DNA of 64,000 bases from Algorimicrobium echini (GCF_900115185.1 NZ_FOVN01000005.1:131501-195500), one strand, 5' to 3'; shown: positions 1 through 8,772, counted from the stretch's first letter. A program made the numbers and translations. Notes: generated by a model not told the origin, from the letters alone.

Positions 1-762
1 GCTCGATTAGCGATCCCTGAATTTCCAAAGGAATATTTCATGAAAGGTTTAACAACTTTAATGCAAATGGATAAAGACTGGATTAAACCAGGTGCTGGTA
101 ATTCGTTATATATAAGACCATTTGTTTTTGCATTTGAGCCTGCCATTTCTGCTGCCCCAGCGCAAGCCTACCGGTTCATGATTATTTGTTCGCCTGCAAA
201 AGCTTATTATACGGGTAAAGTTCGCGTGCTTTTTGCTGAAAAATATAGTCGTTCTGCTGATGGTGGTGTTGGCTTTGCTAAAGCTGCTGGAAATTATGCC
301 GCACAGTTTTATCCAACAAGTTTGGCACAAAAGAAAGGTTACCAACAAATAATTTGGACGGATGCCAATACCCATGAGTATTTAGAGGAAGCGGGTACCA
401 TGAATATCTTTTTTAGAATAAATGACACCTTAATTACCGCACCTACAAGTGACCGTATTTTAGATGGAATTACCAGAAAAAGTATTATCCAGTTAGCACA
501 GGATACTAATATTGCCGTAGAAGTGAGACGAATTAGTGTTGTCGAAATTAAAGAAGCTGCTAGAAATGGTAGTTTAAAGGAAATTTTTGGAACTGGAACT
601 GCTGCTGTAATCAGCCCAATTTCGGCATTTGAACATGCTGAAGAAGTATTTGAAATCCCAGACGCTTCTGATTCGTATGCAACGCTATTTAAAAAGACAT
701 TAATGGATATTCAACAAAATGCTGCCGAAGATAAACATGGCTGGCGTTATGAGATTAAATAG
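1..762 (+). CDS. ilvE: Branched-chain amino acid aminotransferase, C-terminal part (5' truncated)
   Basis: PLP enzyme that transaminates leucine, isoleucine and valine with 2-oxoglutarate. The reading frame is open to base 1, so the real start lies outside the window; the ATG at 40 is internal. Visible landmarks are the LYIRPF segment, the GGVGFAKAAGNYA segment holding the likely Schiff-base lysine, and the EEAGTMNIFF segment with the conserved Glu and Asn of class IV aminotransferases, followed by DGITRKSI. The C-terminus is complete and a perfect hairpin terminator follows. Family assignment is secure; calling it ilvE rather than a D-amino acid or aminodeoxychorismate relative rests on the RPF and GNYA segments. 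Confidence 0.93.
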   Translation, partial: ARLAIPEFPKEYFMKGLTTLMQMDKDWIKPGAGNSLYIRPFVFAFEPAISAAPAQAYRFMIICSPAKAYYTGKVRVLFAEKYSRSADGGVGFAKAAGNYAAQFYPTSLAQKKGYQQIIWTDANTHEYLEEAGTMNIFFRINDTLITAPTSDRILDGITRKSIIQLAQDTNIAVEVRRISVVEIKEAARNGSLKEIFGTGTAAVISPISAFEHAEEVFEIPDASDSYATLFKKTLMDIQQNAAEDKHGWRYEIK

Positions 763-817
763 TTTAAGTTGTTAGCTCGCGCTACTATAAATTTTAAGCC
801 TATATCCCTTTATAAAA

Positions 818-871
818 CAGTAAAAAAATAATCCAATTCTGTCGTTTCTGAATTGGATTATTTTTTTACTG
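818..871. terminator. Bidirectional intrinsic terminator between convergent genes
   Basis: Perfect 22-bp inverted repeat (818-839 against 850-871) with a 10-nt loop. The stem ends in A-rich and T-rich flanks, so it can terminate both ilvE (+) and the pyrophosphohydrolase gene (-). Confidence 0.9.
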
Positions 872-883
872 TTTTTCTAGCTA

Positions 884-1270
884 TTATGCTTTGAGAATTG
901 AAGAAATATTAGGTTTAAAATAATTAGGCCCTTTTAAAACCTTACCATCTTCTCGGTAAATCGGTTCGCCATCTTCACCTAATTTACTCATATTACTGCG
1001 TTGAATTTCATTAAAAACTGCTTCAATTTTATGCTGTAATCCATGCTCGATTATGGTACCACATAAAATATAGAGCATATCTCCTAACGCATCAGCAACC
1101 TCAACTAAATCATTATTAGTTGCTGCCTCCAAATATTCTTCATTTTCTTCACGCATTAATTTATAACGTAAAAGATTTTTATCGGTACCTAAATCGGCTT
1201 GAGGCGTTTCACGATGGCCTATTTTAAATGCCGTATGGAATGCTTTTACCGCTTCTATTTTACTTTTCAT
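884..1270 (-). CDS. MazG/PRA-PH-like nucleoside triphosphate pyrophosphohydrolase
   Basis: A 128-residue all-alpha NTP pyrophosphohydrolase-like protein, expected to split nucleoside triphosphates into NMP and PPi (house-cleaning or dNTP control). The metal-binding signature is visible as REENEEYLEA (residues about 40-49) and, after a short turn, EVADALGDMLY (57-67), giving the E-xx-E plus E-xx-D pattern of the MazG/PRA-PH superfamily. The C-terminal tail with GEDGEPIYREDGKVLKGPNYF resembles the group of single-domain bacterial and phage members. The start ATG at 1270 gives a normal family length. Substrate cannot be read from sequence. Confidence 0.8.
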   Translation of the reverse strand: MKSKIEAVKAFHTAFKIGHRETPQADLGTDKNLLRYKLMREENEEYLEAATNNDLVEVADALGDMLYILCGTIIEHGLQHKIEAVFNEIQRSNMSKLGEDGEPIYREDGKVLKGPNYFKPNISSILKA

Positions 1271-1356
1271 AATTTTAATTATTAGGGTTCCTCCAAATTA
1301 ACAAATTAAAAAAAAGCTAATCAACCAGATTCCAAAGTAATTCAATCAAATAAAGA

Positions 1357-1386
1357 TTTGGATATGGGTTTGTTTTATTAAATTTG
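1357..1386 (+). promoter_or_regulatory. Bacteroidota-type promoter for the small membrane protein gene
   Basis: TTTG at 1357-1360 and TAAATTTG at 1379-1386 with an 18-nt spacer match the TTTG / TAnnTTTG sigma-A consensus of Bacteroidota. The ATG at 1401 is only 14 nt beyond the -7 box, so the leader is very short. Confidence 0.6.
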
Positions 1387-1400
1387 CAAAAAAACACGTC

Positions 1401-1586
1401 ATGTTTAGTACAGGTCAAGTAGTTTTCGGTGGTTTATTTGCTGTTGCTTTTATTCTTATTTTAATCTATACATATAGAAAAGATTTAGCCCTGCATAGAA
1501 AATATTATAAAGGAACCGTTTGGGTGCTGATTGCTTTTATCTGCTTTATATTATTTATTGTTTCTATTAAGTGGTTATTTCAATAA
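1401..1586 (+). CDS. Small two-TM membrane protein, unknown function
   Basis: A 61-residue protein with two predicted transmembrane helices (about residues 6-23 and 39-58) joined by a short basic loop (YRKDLALHRKYYKG), so both ends probably face the periplasm and the loop the cytoplasm. It is monocistronic, with its own consensus promoter immediately upstream and a strong terminator downstream, which argues that it is a real gene despite its size. I recognise no functional family. Confidence 0.7.
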   Translation: MFSTGQVVFGGLFAVAFILILIYTYRKDLALHRKYYKGTVWVLIAFICFILFIVSIKWLFQ

Positions 1587-1627
1587 TGCTTAGAACATTA
1601 GGCTAATATTCAAATAAGTTCAATAAA

Positions 1628-1665
1628 TAAAAAAAGCCTTAACTTATTCGGTTAAGGCTTTTTTG
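1628..1665. terminator. Bidirectional terminator
   Basis: 13-bp stem (1631-1643 against 1651-1663) with a 7-nt loop, A-run on one side and T-run on the other, placed between convergent genes. Confidence 0.9.
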
Positions 1666-1682
1666 ATAACGGTTATTTCTAG

Positions 1683-3728
1683 TTAATTCATTTCTGGAAG
1701 AAAATTATAATTTTTACTATATTCTAACATCTGGCCAGAAAATGTTTTTGGTTGAACAACATTAATTTTAGTTATCTCGCCACTTTCATCCATTTCCGGA
1801 ACCAACATCGGATTTACAAAACCACTATATGGCGCAGACTCAAATTGTTCGTTACGCTTTAATACTTCAGCATGGATTTCCTGATCTACTTTTACGCCAT
1901 AATCTTCTACTAAAGCTTGAACGGCTTTAAAATCGCCTTCGGATTTAATACGTTGCGTTTCACGTAATAATTGACCAAATAAATCATGTAATTTATCATA
2001 ATCGGTAATATTGAAATAGGTTTTTCCGTCGCGGGTTACTTTTTCAATAACGTTTGCTTCTTGCCCTTTTTCGAAGGCCCAAGCACTTACCCACTGTCTA
2101 TTTCGCATGTGTGCTTCTTCTACATCATCGCCAATATTTAAACGGATTAACTGTGTCATTAATCCATTTCGGATATACCCATCATATGCCGCTTTTCCAA
2201 CTGATTTCCAGTCGTCCACCAACCCTAATTCTTGTAATTTCGGATTGTACAAATAATAAAGTCCTACTAAATCTGCACGACCTTCTTCCAATGTAGACGA
2301 ATACGTTTTTAATGTTTCTTTGGTTTCACCAACACCAGGATTTAATTGTCCCGATGCATGACCAATAACCTCATGTAAAGCTGTATGCAATTTATCTGCT
2401 ACTTGTCCGTATTTTTCTTCCAATTGAATTTCCTCTTCATCATGAGCAAATTCTTTTAAACGACCTGTACTACCTGCGTTATTATAGGCATGAATGATAT
2501 TCCCTAACGATACCGACTTACTACCTACAGCTGCACGAATCCAGTTAGCATTTGGCAAATTAACACCAATAGGTGTACTTGGCGATGCATCTCCAGCTTC
2601 AGCAGCTACATTAACTACTTTATATGAAACACCAACAACATTTTTCTTTTTATGCGCTTCCATTAACGGCGAATTATCCTCAAACCATTGTGCATTTTCA
2701 GATAAAACAGACATTTTTTCAGACATATCAAAGTCCTTAATTTGTACAATCGTTTCGTAACTTCCTGTATAACCTAAAGGATCGTTATAGACTTCAATAA
2801 AACTGTTTATATAATCAATATTACCTTCGGTTGCAGCTGTCCATGCCACATTGTAATCGTCCCATGTTTGTAAATCACCTGTTTTGTAATACGAAATAAG
2901 TAATCCAATAGCATCACCTTGCGCTTTGTTTTCAGCAACACTTTGTGCTTTTTCCAACCAAGAAACAATTTGATCTATAGCAGAACCATATAAACCACCT
3001 GACTTATAAACTTGTTCTACAAGTTTGCCATTTTCTTTTACCAATTTAGAGTTTAACCCAAAAGATAGAGGCTTTTCTGGATTAGGAGACTTTTTCGTTT
3101 TGTAAAATGCTTCAACTTCAGCAGTAGTAACATCAGGACCATAAAAATTAACAGCCGATAATAACACATTATCAATACCCTTTGCTTGATTTACCTTTTT
3201 AGAATCTTTATCATTGAATAAAACATCTAAAGCTTCACCTTCTAATGACGTATTCGTTTCTTTTAATAAAGACACTAAATAGTCTTTAGAAAAATCTGGT
3301 TTCATTTTATCATTCGAATAATGGTGGTGAATTCCATTACTAAACCAGATACGTTTTAAATAGGTTTCAAATGCACTCCAATCATTTGTTGCTTTATCGC
3401 CGGAATAATTTATATAAACATTCTCTAAAGCCTTTCTTATTGTTAGATTGTGTCGGTAATTCTGATCCCATATGATATCTCGTCCGGCTAAACCAGCTTG
3501 ACCAAGGTAATAAACCAGTTTTTGTTCTTTAAGTGTTAAATTTTCCCATCCTGGAATTTGATATCTTAAAATTTTAATATCAGCAAACTGCTCTACGTTA
3601 AAATCGAATTCCGCTTCAATTTTTGTTTCGGTTTCAACTGTTTCGGCTTGAGGTTCTGCCTTATCATTTTTACACGAATAGGAAAAGGCTGTTAATAAAG
3701 CCATGCCCATTATAAGTTTTAGTTTCAT
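1683..3728 (-). CDS. Dipeptidyl peptidase III-like zinc peptidase (M49), lipoprotein
   Basis: Exported zinc exopeptidase expected to release dipeptides from oligopeptide N-termini. The N-terminus is a lipoprotein signal (basic start, hydrophobic run, Cys about residue 19), so it is membrane-anchored in the periplasm or outer membrane. The M49 zinc motif appears as HEVIGH (residues 452-457) and the second metal-ligand helix as EEGRAD (481-486). Length, 681 residues, fits the family. It is divergent from the SRPBCC gene with separate promoter boxes. From memory, homologues in this phylum are often labelled dihydrofolate reductase; nothing here supports that label. Confidence 0.88.
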   Translation of the reverse strand: MKLKLIMGMALLTAFSYSCKNDKAEPQAETVETETKIEAEFDFNVEQFADIKILRYQIPGWENLTLKEQKLVYYLGQAGLAGRDIIWDQNYRHNLTIRKALENVYINYSGDKATNDWSAFETYLKRIWFSNGIHHHYSNDKMKPDFSKDYLVSLLKETNTSLEGEALDVLFNDKDSKKVNQAKGIDNVLLSAVNFYGPDVTTAEVEAFYKTKKSPNPEKPLSFGLNSKLVKENGKLVEQVYKSGGLYGSAIDQIVSWLEKAQSVAENKAQGDAIGLLISYYKTGDLQTWDDYNVAWTAATEGNIDYINSFIEVYNDPLGYTGSYETIVQIKDFDMSEKMSVLSENAQWFEDNSPLMEAHKKKNVVGVSYKVVNVAAEAGDASPSTPIGVNLPNANWIRAAVGSKSVSLGNIIHAYNNAGSTGRLKEFAHDEEEIQLEEKYGQVADKLHTALHEVIGHASGQLNPGVGETKETLKTYSSTLEEGRADLVGLYYLYNPKLQELGLVDDWKSVGKAAYDGYIRNGLMTQLIRLNIGDDVEEAHMRNRQWVSAWAFEKGQEANVIEKVTRDGKTYFNITDYDKLHDLFGQLLRETQRIKSEGDFKAVQALVEDYGVKVDQEIHAEVLKRNEQFESAPYSGFVNPMLVPEMDESGEITKINVVQPKTFSGQMLEYSKNYNFLPEMN

Positions 3729-3753
3729 TTGTTTAATTGTTTTTTAATATTCA

Positions 3754-3761
3754 CAAATGTA
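3754..3761 (-). promoter_or_regulatory. -7 promoter element for the DPP III-like gene
   Basis: Reads TACATTTG on the minus strand, a match to TAnnTTTG, 26 nt before the ATG. No clear -33 TTG partner was found. Confidence 0.5.
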
Positions 3762-3789
3762 ACATTAATTATTAACGCATAAAATTGTT

Positions 3790-3797
3790 TATATTTG
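3790..3797 (+). promoter_or_regulatory. -7 promoter element for the SRPBCC-crcB operon
   Basis: TATATTTG matches TAnnTTTG, 20 nt before the ATG at 3817. It forms a divergent promoter pair with the element at 3754. Confidence 0.5.
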
Positions 3798-3816
3798 ATT
3801 TATAACCCAATCATAC

Positions 3817-4836
3817 ATGAAAACTATTAAATATATCTTGTTCCTTTTACTCATCATAATTATTGGTGTTTCTATTTACATAGCAGTACAACCTAATGAG
3901 TATAGCGTAACACGAACGCGAACAATTACAGCTCCTTCGCAAGTTATCTATAAGCATGCAATAGACTTTAATACCTGGAACACCTGGTTTCCTTGGGTTG
4001 AAAAGAATTCTGAAACTAAAATGGTTGCTACAGACACATCAAGTAACATGAGCCAAACCTACTCGTGGAAAACTAATGATAAAAAAGGCTCTATAAAAAC
4101 AGTAGAAAGCATACCTTATCAATCTATTGAACAGACACTCGTTTTAAATGACATGGCTCCAAGCAACGCAATCTGGGAGTTTAAGCAAAATAGCGCAAAA
4201 GAAACTGAAGTGTCCTGGACATTGGCTGCTGATAATTTATCGTTCTATGAAAAAGGCCTTGCAATACTAAATGGAAGTTATGAAAAAATATTAGGGCCAG
4301 ATTTAGAACGCGGTTTACATGAATTAGAACGTGTAGTTCTTGCTGCTATGGATGTTTATTCAATAAAAATAGATGGCATAGCGCAACATGGTGGTGGGTT
4401 TTATATTTATACAACTACATCAAGTAAAATATCCGATTTACAAACAACAATCAACAAGGTTATGCCTCGCGTAAAAAGTTATGCCATTAAAAACAATATT
4501 GCCATGGCTGGAGCACCTTACATAAATTATCATAAATGGGACGAAGTTAACAATGCGGTTATGTTTTCTTTTTGTATACCTACTACTACAGAGGTCACAA
4601 CCACACAAAGCGACATTTTAACAGGGCAATTTGAACCTTTTAAAGCCGTTAAAACAACGCTTAAAGGAAATTACACCAACCTAAAGGAAGCTTGGGATAA
4701 GACTAACGCATATCTTAAACAGTATAATTTAGAAGCATCTGAAAACGGCCCTATGTTAGAGGTGTACTTAACAGAACCTAGCCAGAAACCAAATCCAGCC
4801 AATTGGATTACTGAAATCTACATAGCTATTAACTAA
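3817..4836 (+). CDS. Membrane-anchored SRPBCC plus GyrI-like effector-binding domain protein
   Basis: One N-terminal transmembrane helix (residues 4-24) followed by an SRPBCC (START/Bet v1-like) domain (about 30-170) and a C-terminal GyrI-like/AraC effector-binding domain (about 180-339, with paired YxxY-type segments and a C-terminal YxTEP). Both domains bind small hydrophobic molecules in other families; no enzyme motif is visible. It precedes crcB by 7 nt and is likely co-transcribed with it, but I see no functional reason for the pairing. Function beyond ligand binding is unknown. Confidence 0.7.
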   Translation: MKTIKYILFLLLIIIIGVSIYIAVQPNEYSVTRTRTITAPSQVIYKHAIDFNTWNTWFPWVEKNSETKMVATDTSSNMSQTYSWKTNDKKGSIKTVESIPYQSIEQTLVLNDMAPSNAIWEFKQNSAKETEVSWTLAADNLSFYEKGLAILNGSYEKILGPDLERGLHELERVVLAAMDVYSIKIDGIAQHGGGFYIYTTTSSKISDLQTTINKVMPRVKSYAIKNNIAMAGAPYINYHKWDEVNNAVMFSFCIPTTTEVTTTQSDILTGQFEPFKAVKTTLKGNYTNLKEAWDKTNAYLKQYNLEASENGPMLEVYLTEPSQKPNPANWITEIYIAIN

Positions 4837-4843
4837 ACAACGC

Positions 4844-5209
4844 ATGAAACAAATACTGTTGGTATTTATTGGAGGTGGTTTTGGAAGTGTATTGCGCTTT
4901 TTAGTCGGCAAATTTTTAAACAATCCTGAAACAGGTATTCCTTATGGCACATTTCTAGCAAATATTTTAGGAAGCTTGTTTATAGGAGTTATATTAGGTT
5001 TAGCAGCTAAAAACAACTCCATATCTGAAAACCATATGGCATTAATAGCTACTGGGTTCTGTGGTGGCTTTACTACATTTTCAACCTTTGCCTATGAGAA
5101 TCATATTTTTTTAAAATCTGGAGATTTTATGAATTTTGCAATTTATACGCTATCAAGTTTTGCTATTGGATTTTTAGCAGTATTCCTTGGAATCTTTCTT
5201 GTAAAATAA
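4844..5209 (+). CDS. crcB: Fluoride exporter CrcB/FluC
   Basis: A 121-residue four-helix membrane protein of the Fluc family, which forms antiparallel dimers and lets fluoride out of the cell. Family landmarks are GGGFGSVLRF (residues 10-19), the pore Asn in TFLANILGS (Asn40) and the GFCGGFTTFSTF segment (71-82) with the phenylalanines and the sodium-binding turn. It follows the SRPBCC gene by 7 nt. A single gene encodes a homodimeric channel here. I see no fluoride riboswitch upstream of the operon. Confidence 0.95.
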   Translation: MKQILLVFIGGGFGSVLRFLVGKFLNNPETGIPYGTFLANILGSLFIGVILGLAAKNNSISENHMALIATGFCGGFTTFSTFAYENHIFLKSGDFMNFAIYTLSSFAIGFLAVFLGIFLVK

Positions 5210-5386
5210 GCATGATTTTTTTAGAATCTGATAATTGTTGAAATTAGTAATTCTATTTTCACAGCAAGAGTCGTTATAAAAGCAACCCAGCTTCTATATA
5301 TTTAAAAAATATACGACATTCTACGTATGTTTTGACAATGAAATAATTAGGAATTTTGACCTATTAATCAATAAAACCTAATTTTC

Positions 5387-6442
5387 ATGAAAAAATTTAT
5401 TTTAAGTATGGCTTTATTAGTAATAAGTTATACACAAGCTCAAAACACATTAATTGTAGATCGTAATGTTTTTATAGACGATTCTCCTTCACACGTTTAC
5501 ACAACATTTTCGGCTGCAATTGCAAACGCTTCCAATGGCGACACCATTCTCATTCAACCATCTGGCGGTTCTTATGGAAACATAACAATTAATAAATCCA
5601 TAACCGTTTTAGGTATGGGTTATGCACCAGAACTGAATAATGGTGAAACTTCCCAAACAGGAAACATTACGGTTTCTGCAAGCAATGTAAAAATTGCAGG
5701 ACTAGATGTAAATGGCTGGGTTTCTCCTGGAAATAATGTTACCAATTTATTAGTTGAAGATTGTTGGTTGGCATCAGGAGCATATGCTTCAGCAACTGGA
5801 AATGCAAATATTACGTATAGAGGTAATGTTATTCGGAATTTAATTTATTTAAACGCATCGCCAACAAACAGTCTAAATATAACAATAACCAATAACCTCA
5901 TTCAAAATTTAGTCTCAAGTCCGTTTCAATATTTTAACGACACCACTATTTTTAATAATAACGTTATTATTGGAGACCAAGCCTTAACAGGTTACGTCAT
6001 ATTCTTTGCTCCTAATAATCTCGTGTGCCAAAACAATATTTGGTTATTTACCAATAATTCTTTGGCTCAAGTTGACCAAAATGGAGGCACACCAGTAATC
6101 CATAATAACTCGCTAACATACCACTACGGTACACCAACCATTACAGCTTTAAATGGCACCGGAAATTTAGATAATCAGAATCCATTTTTCGTGAATATTC
6201 CAGCTAACAATCCATATTGGAATGTTGACAACAACTACAATTTAGGCAACAGTTCTGCTGGTAATGATGCTGGAACGGATGGAAATGATGTAGGTATTTA
6301 CAACGGATATTATGATTTTGATATGCGTGGATATCCAACTGAATTACCTTATTTAACTGAAATGTCCATAAGTAACAATATGGTTCCTGCTGGCACCAGC
6401 TTAAATGTGAATTTAAAGGCAAACGCTAACAAGACTAACTAA
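5387..6442 (+). CDS. Secreted right-handed beta-helix protein without sorting domain
   Basis: A Sec signal peptide (MKKFILSMALLVISYTQAQ) precedes a repetitive Asn/Ile-rich body with short strands (VDRNVFIDDS, GNITINKSITVLGMGY, NLLVEDCWL, NITITNNLIQN, FNNNVIIGD) typical of parallel beta-helix (pectate lyase/NosD-like) folds. Such proteins often bind or cut polysaccharides, but no catalytic residues can be assigned. It ends abruptly after NVNLKANAN and lacks the T9SS C-terminal domain its neighbour has. The next gene starts 13 nt after the stop, so the two form an operon. Confidence 0.7.
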   Translation: MKKFILSMALLVISYTQAQNTLIVDRNVFIDDSPSHVYTTFSAAIANASNGDTILIQPSGGSYGNITINKSITVLGMGYAPELNNGETSQTGNITVSASNVKIAGLDVNGWVSPGNNVTNLLVEDCWLASGAYASATGNANITYRGNVIRNLIYLNASPTNSLNITITNNLIQNLVSSPFQYFNDTTIFNNNVIIGDQALTGYVIFFAPNNLVCQNNIWLFTNNSLAQVDQNGGTPVIHNNSLTYHYGTPTITALNGTGNLDNQNPFFVNIPANNPYWNVDNNYNLGNSSAGNDAGTDGNDVGIYNGYYDFDMRGYPTELPYLTEMSISNNMVPAGTSLNVNLKANANKTN

Positions 6443-6455
6443 AAACCACCAAATT

Positions 6456-7910
6456 ATGAAAGCTATATATACCTTTTTAATAGGCTGCTTTTGTGTTGGT
6501 ATATCGTTAGCGCAATCAGATATTGCAAGTGTTGAATATTTCTTTAATACCGATCCAGGTATTGGGAATGGCACTCAAGTGGATATTGATCCTGATGTTG
6601 AATTGTTAGATCAATCACTCAATATTTCTACAATAGGTTTGCCTATTGGAACCCATCGGTTGTTTATGAGAGTTATCAATGTAGATGGTACGACTAGTAT
6701 GTACAATTACAAAACGTTTAGAATATCTGATGTTCCAGATTCTAATACTGCCAACATTACAGAAGCTGAATTTTTCTTTAATGTCGACCCAGGGATAGGC
6801 AATGGAACTATTGCAAATGTTACTGATGCAGGATCGGTAAATAGAAGTTTTAATATTTCAACTTCAGGATTGCCAATTGGTACACATAGATTATTTTTTC
6901 GCTTTAAAAACGAAAACAATGAATGGAGTATGTACACCTATAAAACATTCAGAAAATCTGATGTTCCAGAAACGAATACCAGTGATATTGTAGAAGCAGA
7001 ATACTTCTTCGATACAGATCCTGGAATTGGAAATGGCACTAATTTAGATGTTGCTGATGTAACAGTTTTAGATGAAAACCTCAACATTCCAACAGCAGGA
7101 TTGTCTATCGGTACACACCGAATGTTTTTACGCGTTAAAAACAGCAATAACAAATGGAGTCTGTATGACACCAAAACCTTTAGAGTTTCTGATACTCCAG
7201 AAACAAATACCAGTGATATTGTGGAAGCTGAGTACTTTTTTGATACAGATCCAGGCATTGGAAATGGCACAATTGTAGACGTAAATGATGTTGCATCTTT
7301 AGATGATGATTTAATTATACCCACTACTAGCCTTACCATGGGAACACACCGTTTATTTATGCGTGTAAAAAATAGTGCTAATCGTTGGAGTATTTATGAC
7401 GAAAAAACGTTTCGCGTATCAGATATTCCGTTTACAAACAACGCTTCTATTGTTTCAGCCGAATATTATATAGATGTAGACCCTGGTCTTGGGTTGGCAA
7501 CTGCACTAAATGTTACAGGCGATGAATTGGATGAAAATTTAGTAATCCCTACAAGCACAGGACTAGCTCAAGGCGATCATTATTTACATATTCGTGTTCA
7601 AAATACCGATGGTACTTGGTCCCTTTACGACCGGAAATTATTTGAAATTGATGGAACTTTAGGCCTAGATTCTGAAATCCTTTCAGAGATTAACATATAT
7701 CCAAATCCAGCAACGGATTATGTGCATATTAAAACTCCAAATAGTTTAAGTATAAAATCAATCATGTTAATTGACATGAATGGAAAGATTGTTAAGCATC
7801 TAACAAATCATTTAGAAAAAATACAGATTTCTAACCTGCAACAAGGTGTTTATTTATTACAAATAGCCACAGAAGTTGGAAGTATATCCAAACGGATTAT
7901 TAAAAAGTAA
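6456..7910 (+). CDS. Secreted tandem-repeat protein with T9SS type A sorting domain
   Basis: A signal peptide (residues 1-19) is followed by five tandem repeats of about 77 residues (core SxEYFFDTDPGIGNGT ... GTHRLFMRVKN ... W SLYDxKTFRVSD), then a type A Por secretion sorting domain (about residues 405-484: IYPNPATDYVHI ... QGVYLLQI ... KRIIKK). It should cross the outer membrane by the type IX system and be anchored or released at the surface. The DPGIGNGT turns are acidic and may bind calcium; this is inference. It is co-transcribed with the beta-helix gene 13 nt upstream. Binding target is unknown. Confidence 0.85.
   Translation: MKAIYTFLIGCFCVGISLAQSDIASVEYFFNTDPGIGNGTQVDIDPDVELLDQSLNISTIGLPIGTHRLFMRVINVDGTTSMYNYKTFRISDVPDSNTANITEAEFFFNVDPGIGNGTIANVTDAGSVNRSFNISTSGLPIGTHRLFFRFKNENNEWSMYTYKTFRKSDVPETNTSDIVEAEYFFDTDPGIGNGTNLDVADVTVLDENLNIPTAGLSIGTHRMFLRVKNSNNKWSLYDTKTFRVSDTPETNTSDIVEAEYFFDTDPGIGNGTIVDVNDVASLDDDLIIPTTSLTMGTHRLFMRVKNSANRWSIYDEKTFRVSDIPFTNNASIVSAEYYIDVDPGLGLATALNVTGDELDENLVIPTSTGLAQGDHYLHIRVQNTDGTWSLYDRKLFEIDGTLGLDSEILSEINIYPNPATDYVHIKTPNSLSIKSIMLIDMNGKIVKHLTNHLEKIQISNLQQGVYLLQIATEVGSISKRIIKK
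6516..7655 (+). repeat. Five in-gene tandem repeats, about 231 bp each
   Basis: Units begin near 6516, 6749, 6980, 7211 and 7442. Units 3 and 4 are the most alike, including the shared SDIVEAEYFFDTDPGIGNG segment, suggesting the newest duplication lies there. Confidence 0.85.
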
Positions 7911-7929
7911 GTTTTGATTAGTAGTTATT

Positions 7930-7966
7930 AAGGCGTCTAACAAATTTGTTAGGCGCTTTAATTTTT
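7930..7966. terminator. Terminator between convergent genes
   Basis: 12-bp stem with one G-T pair (7933-7944 against 7945-7956, the loop formed by the innermost bases), followed by an AT-rich stretch on the plus strand. It overlaps the 3' end of the DUF1684 gene. Confidence 0.7.
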
Positions 7967-8560
7967 ATTGAAAGCCTTTACTCCTGCTTCTACCTTAATA
8001 TCTAAATAATTATTACGTGGCACAATTGGACAAGAATATTTAGCGTTGTAAGCACAGTAAGGATTATAGGCTTTATTAAAATCAATAATCATGTGGTCAC
8101 CCTCTGGAATACGTAAGTCTAAATAACGACCACCTCCATACGTTGAATCGCCATTAGTATTATCCATAAATGGTAAAAATAAGTAATCTTCAAAACCTGC
8201 TTTAGTCATTAAATCTTGACCTTGGTACACTGCTAATTCAAATGGTCTTCCTTGTAGTTCAAAGGTAACAATTCCATATATACGCTCATTAGACACACGA
8301 TCTGTTGTGGTTTGCATTAGAAACCAGTCGGAGTCTGGAGTGCGTTTTAATGTAGCTTCCACGATGGCAGATGAGTCTACTGGAAAAAAATCAAGTGTTT
8401 TAAAACCCTTTCTGTCTTTTGCTTTTAATGGTGATTTACTAGCATCTTTAAAATCGGCATTTTGTTGGCGTTGCCAATCGGTTTCGCCTAATAAGGGTTC
8501 TTTATTTTGAGCACAACCAATTAAAGTAAAAAGCACTAAAAAACTAAAAGCTATTTTCAT
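7958..8560 (-). CDS. DUF1684 lipoprotein
   Basis: A lipoprotein signal (MKIAFSFLVLFTLIGC) precedes a DUF1684 domain. Recognisable family features are GGGRYLDL and the C-terminal FNKAYNPYCAYNAKYSCPIVPRNNYL region, with its conserved cysteines and aromatic residues. I start it at 8560 rather than at the upstream in-frame ATG at 8584: the longer form would begin inside the promoter box (8582-8589) and would bury the signal peptide. Biochemical role is unknown; the family is widespread in Bacteroidota and Actinobacteria. Confidence 0.85.
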   Translation of the reverse strand: MKIAFSFLVLFTLIGCAQNKEPLLGETDWQRQQNADFKDASKSPLKAKDRKGFKTLDFFPVDSSAIVEATLKRTPDSDWFLMQTTTDRVSNERIYGIVTFELQGRPFELAVYQGQDLMTKAGFEDYLFLPFMDNTNGDSTYGGGRYLDLRIPEGDHMIIDFNKAYNPYCAYNAKYSCPIVPRNNYLDIKVEAGVKAFNKN

Positions 8561-8581
8561 ATGAAGTATTAATTTTGAATT

Positions 8582-8589
8582 CAAAAGTA
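8582..8589 (-). promoter_or_regulatory. -7 promoter element for the DUF1684 gene
   Basis: Reads TACTTTTG on the minus strand, 22 nt before the chosen ATG at 8560. It decides the start because the alternative ATG at 8584 lies within it. Confidence 0.5.
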
Positions 8590-8609
8590 CAACTTATTCA
8601 TATTTTGTT

Positions 8610-8772
8610 TAGATTTGAAATTCTATTTAAATAAAAATCATGCAAAAAAGTGTCACCACGTATAGAAAACCTTGTATCTCATTTTTAATGGGTTGGACAC
8701 TATTTGTATGTGAATAATTTTTAATTGACAGTACCAATATAAGAAAGTCCGACCATTGCGTCGGATTTTTTA
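8610..8772 (+). ncRNA. Possible small RNA or leader ending in a terminator upstream of the MFS gene
   Basis: A TAGATTTG box at 8610-8617 is followed by about 130 nt without a convincing ORF, then a GC-rich hairpin (8748-8753 against 8760-8765) with six Ts. A terminator placed 26 nt before the next ATG in the same direction suggests either a small RNA or an attenuated leader of the MFS gene. The -33 box is not clear. Confidence 0.3.

Noticed and set aside
884-1270. HisE (phosphoribosyl-ATP pyrophosphatase of histidine synthesis)
   Set aside because: Same superfamily, but no histidine genes are nearby and the C-terminal tail differs; the generic NTP pyrophosphohydrolase call is safer.
1683-3728. 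Dihydrofolate reductase label for the 681-residue lipoprotein
   Set aside because: The HEVIGH and EEGRAD motifs and the size fit M49 peptidases; DHFR is about 160 residues with no such motif.
6938-7339. 133-codon minus-strand ORF in the repeat protein gene
   Set aside because: Mirrors the 77-residue repeats of the sense protein, so its own repetition is a by-product.
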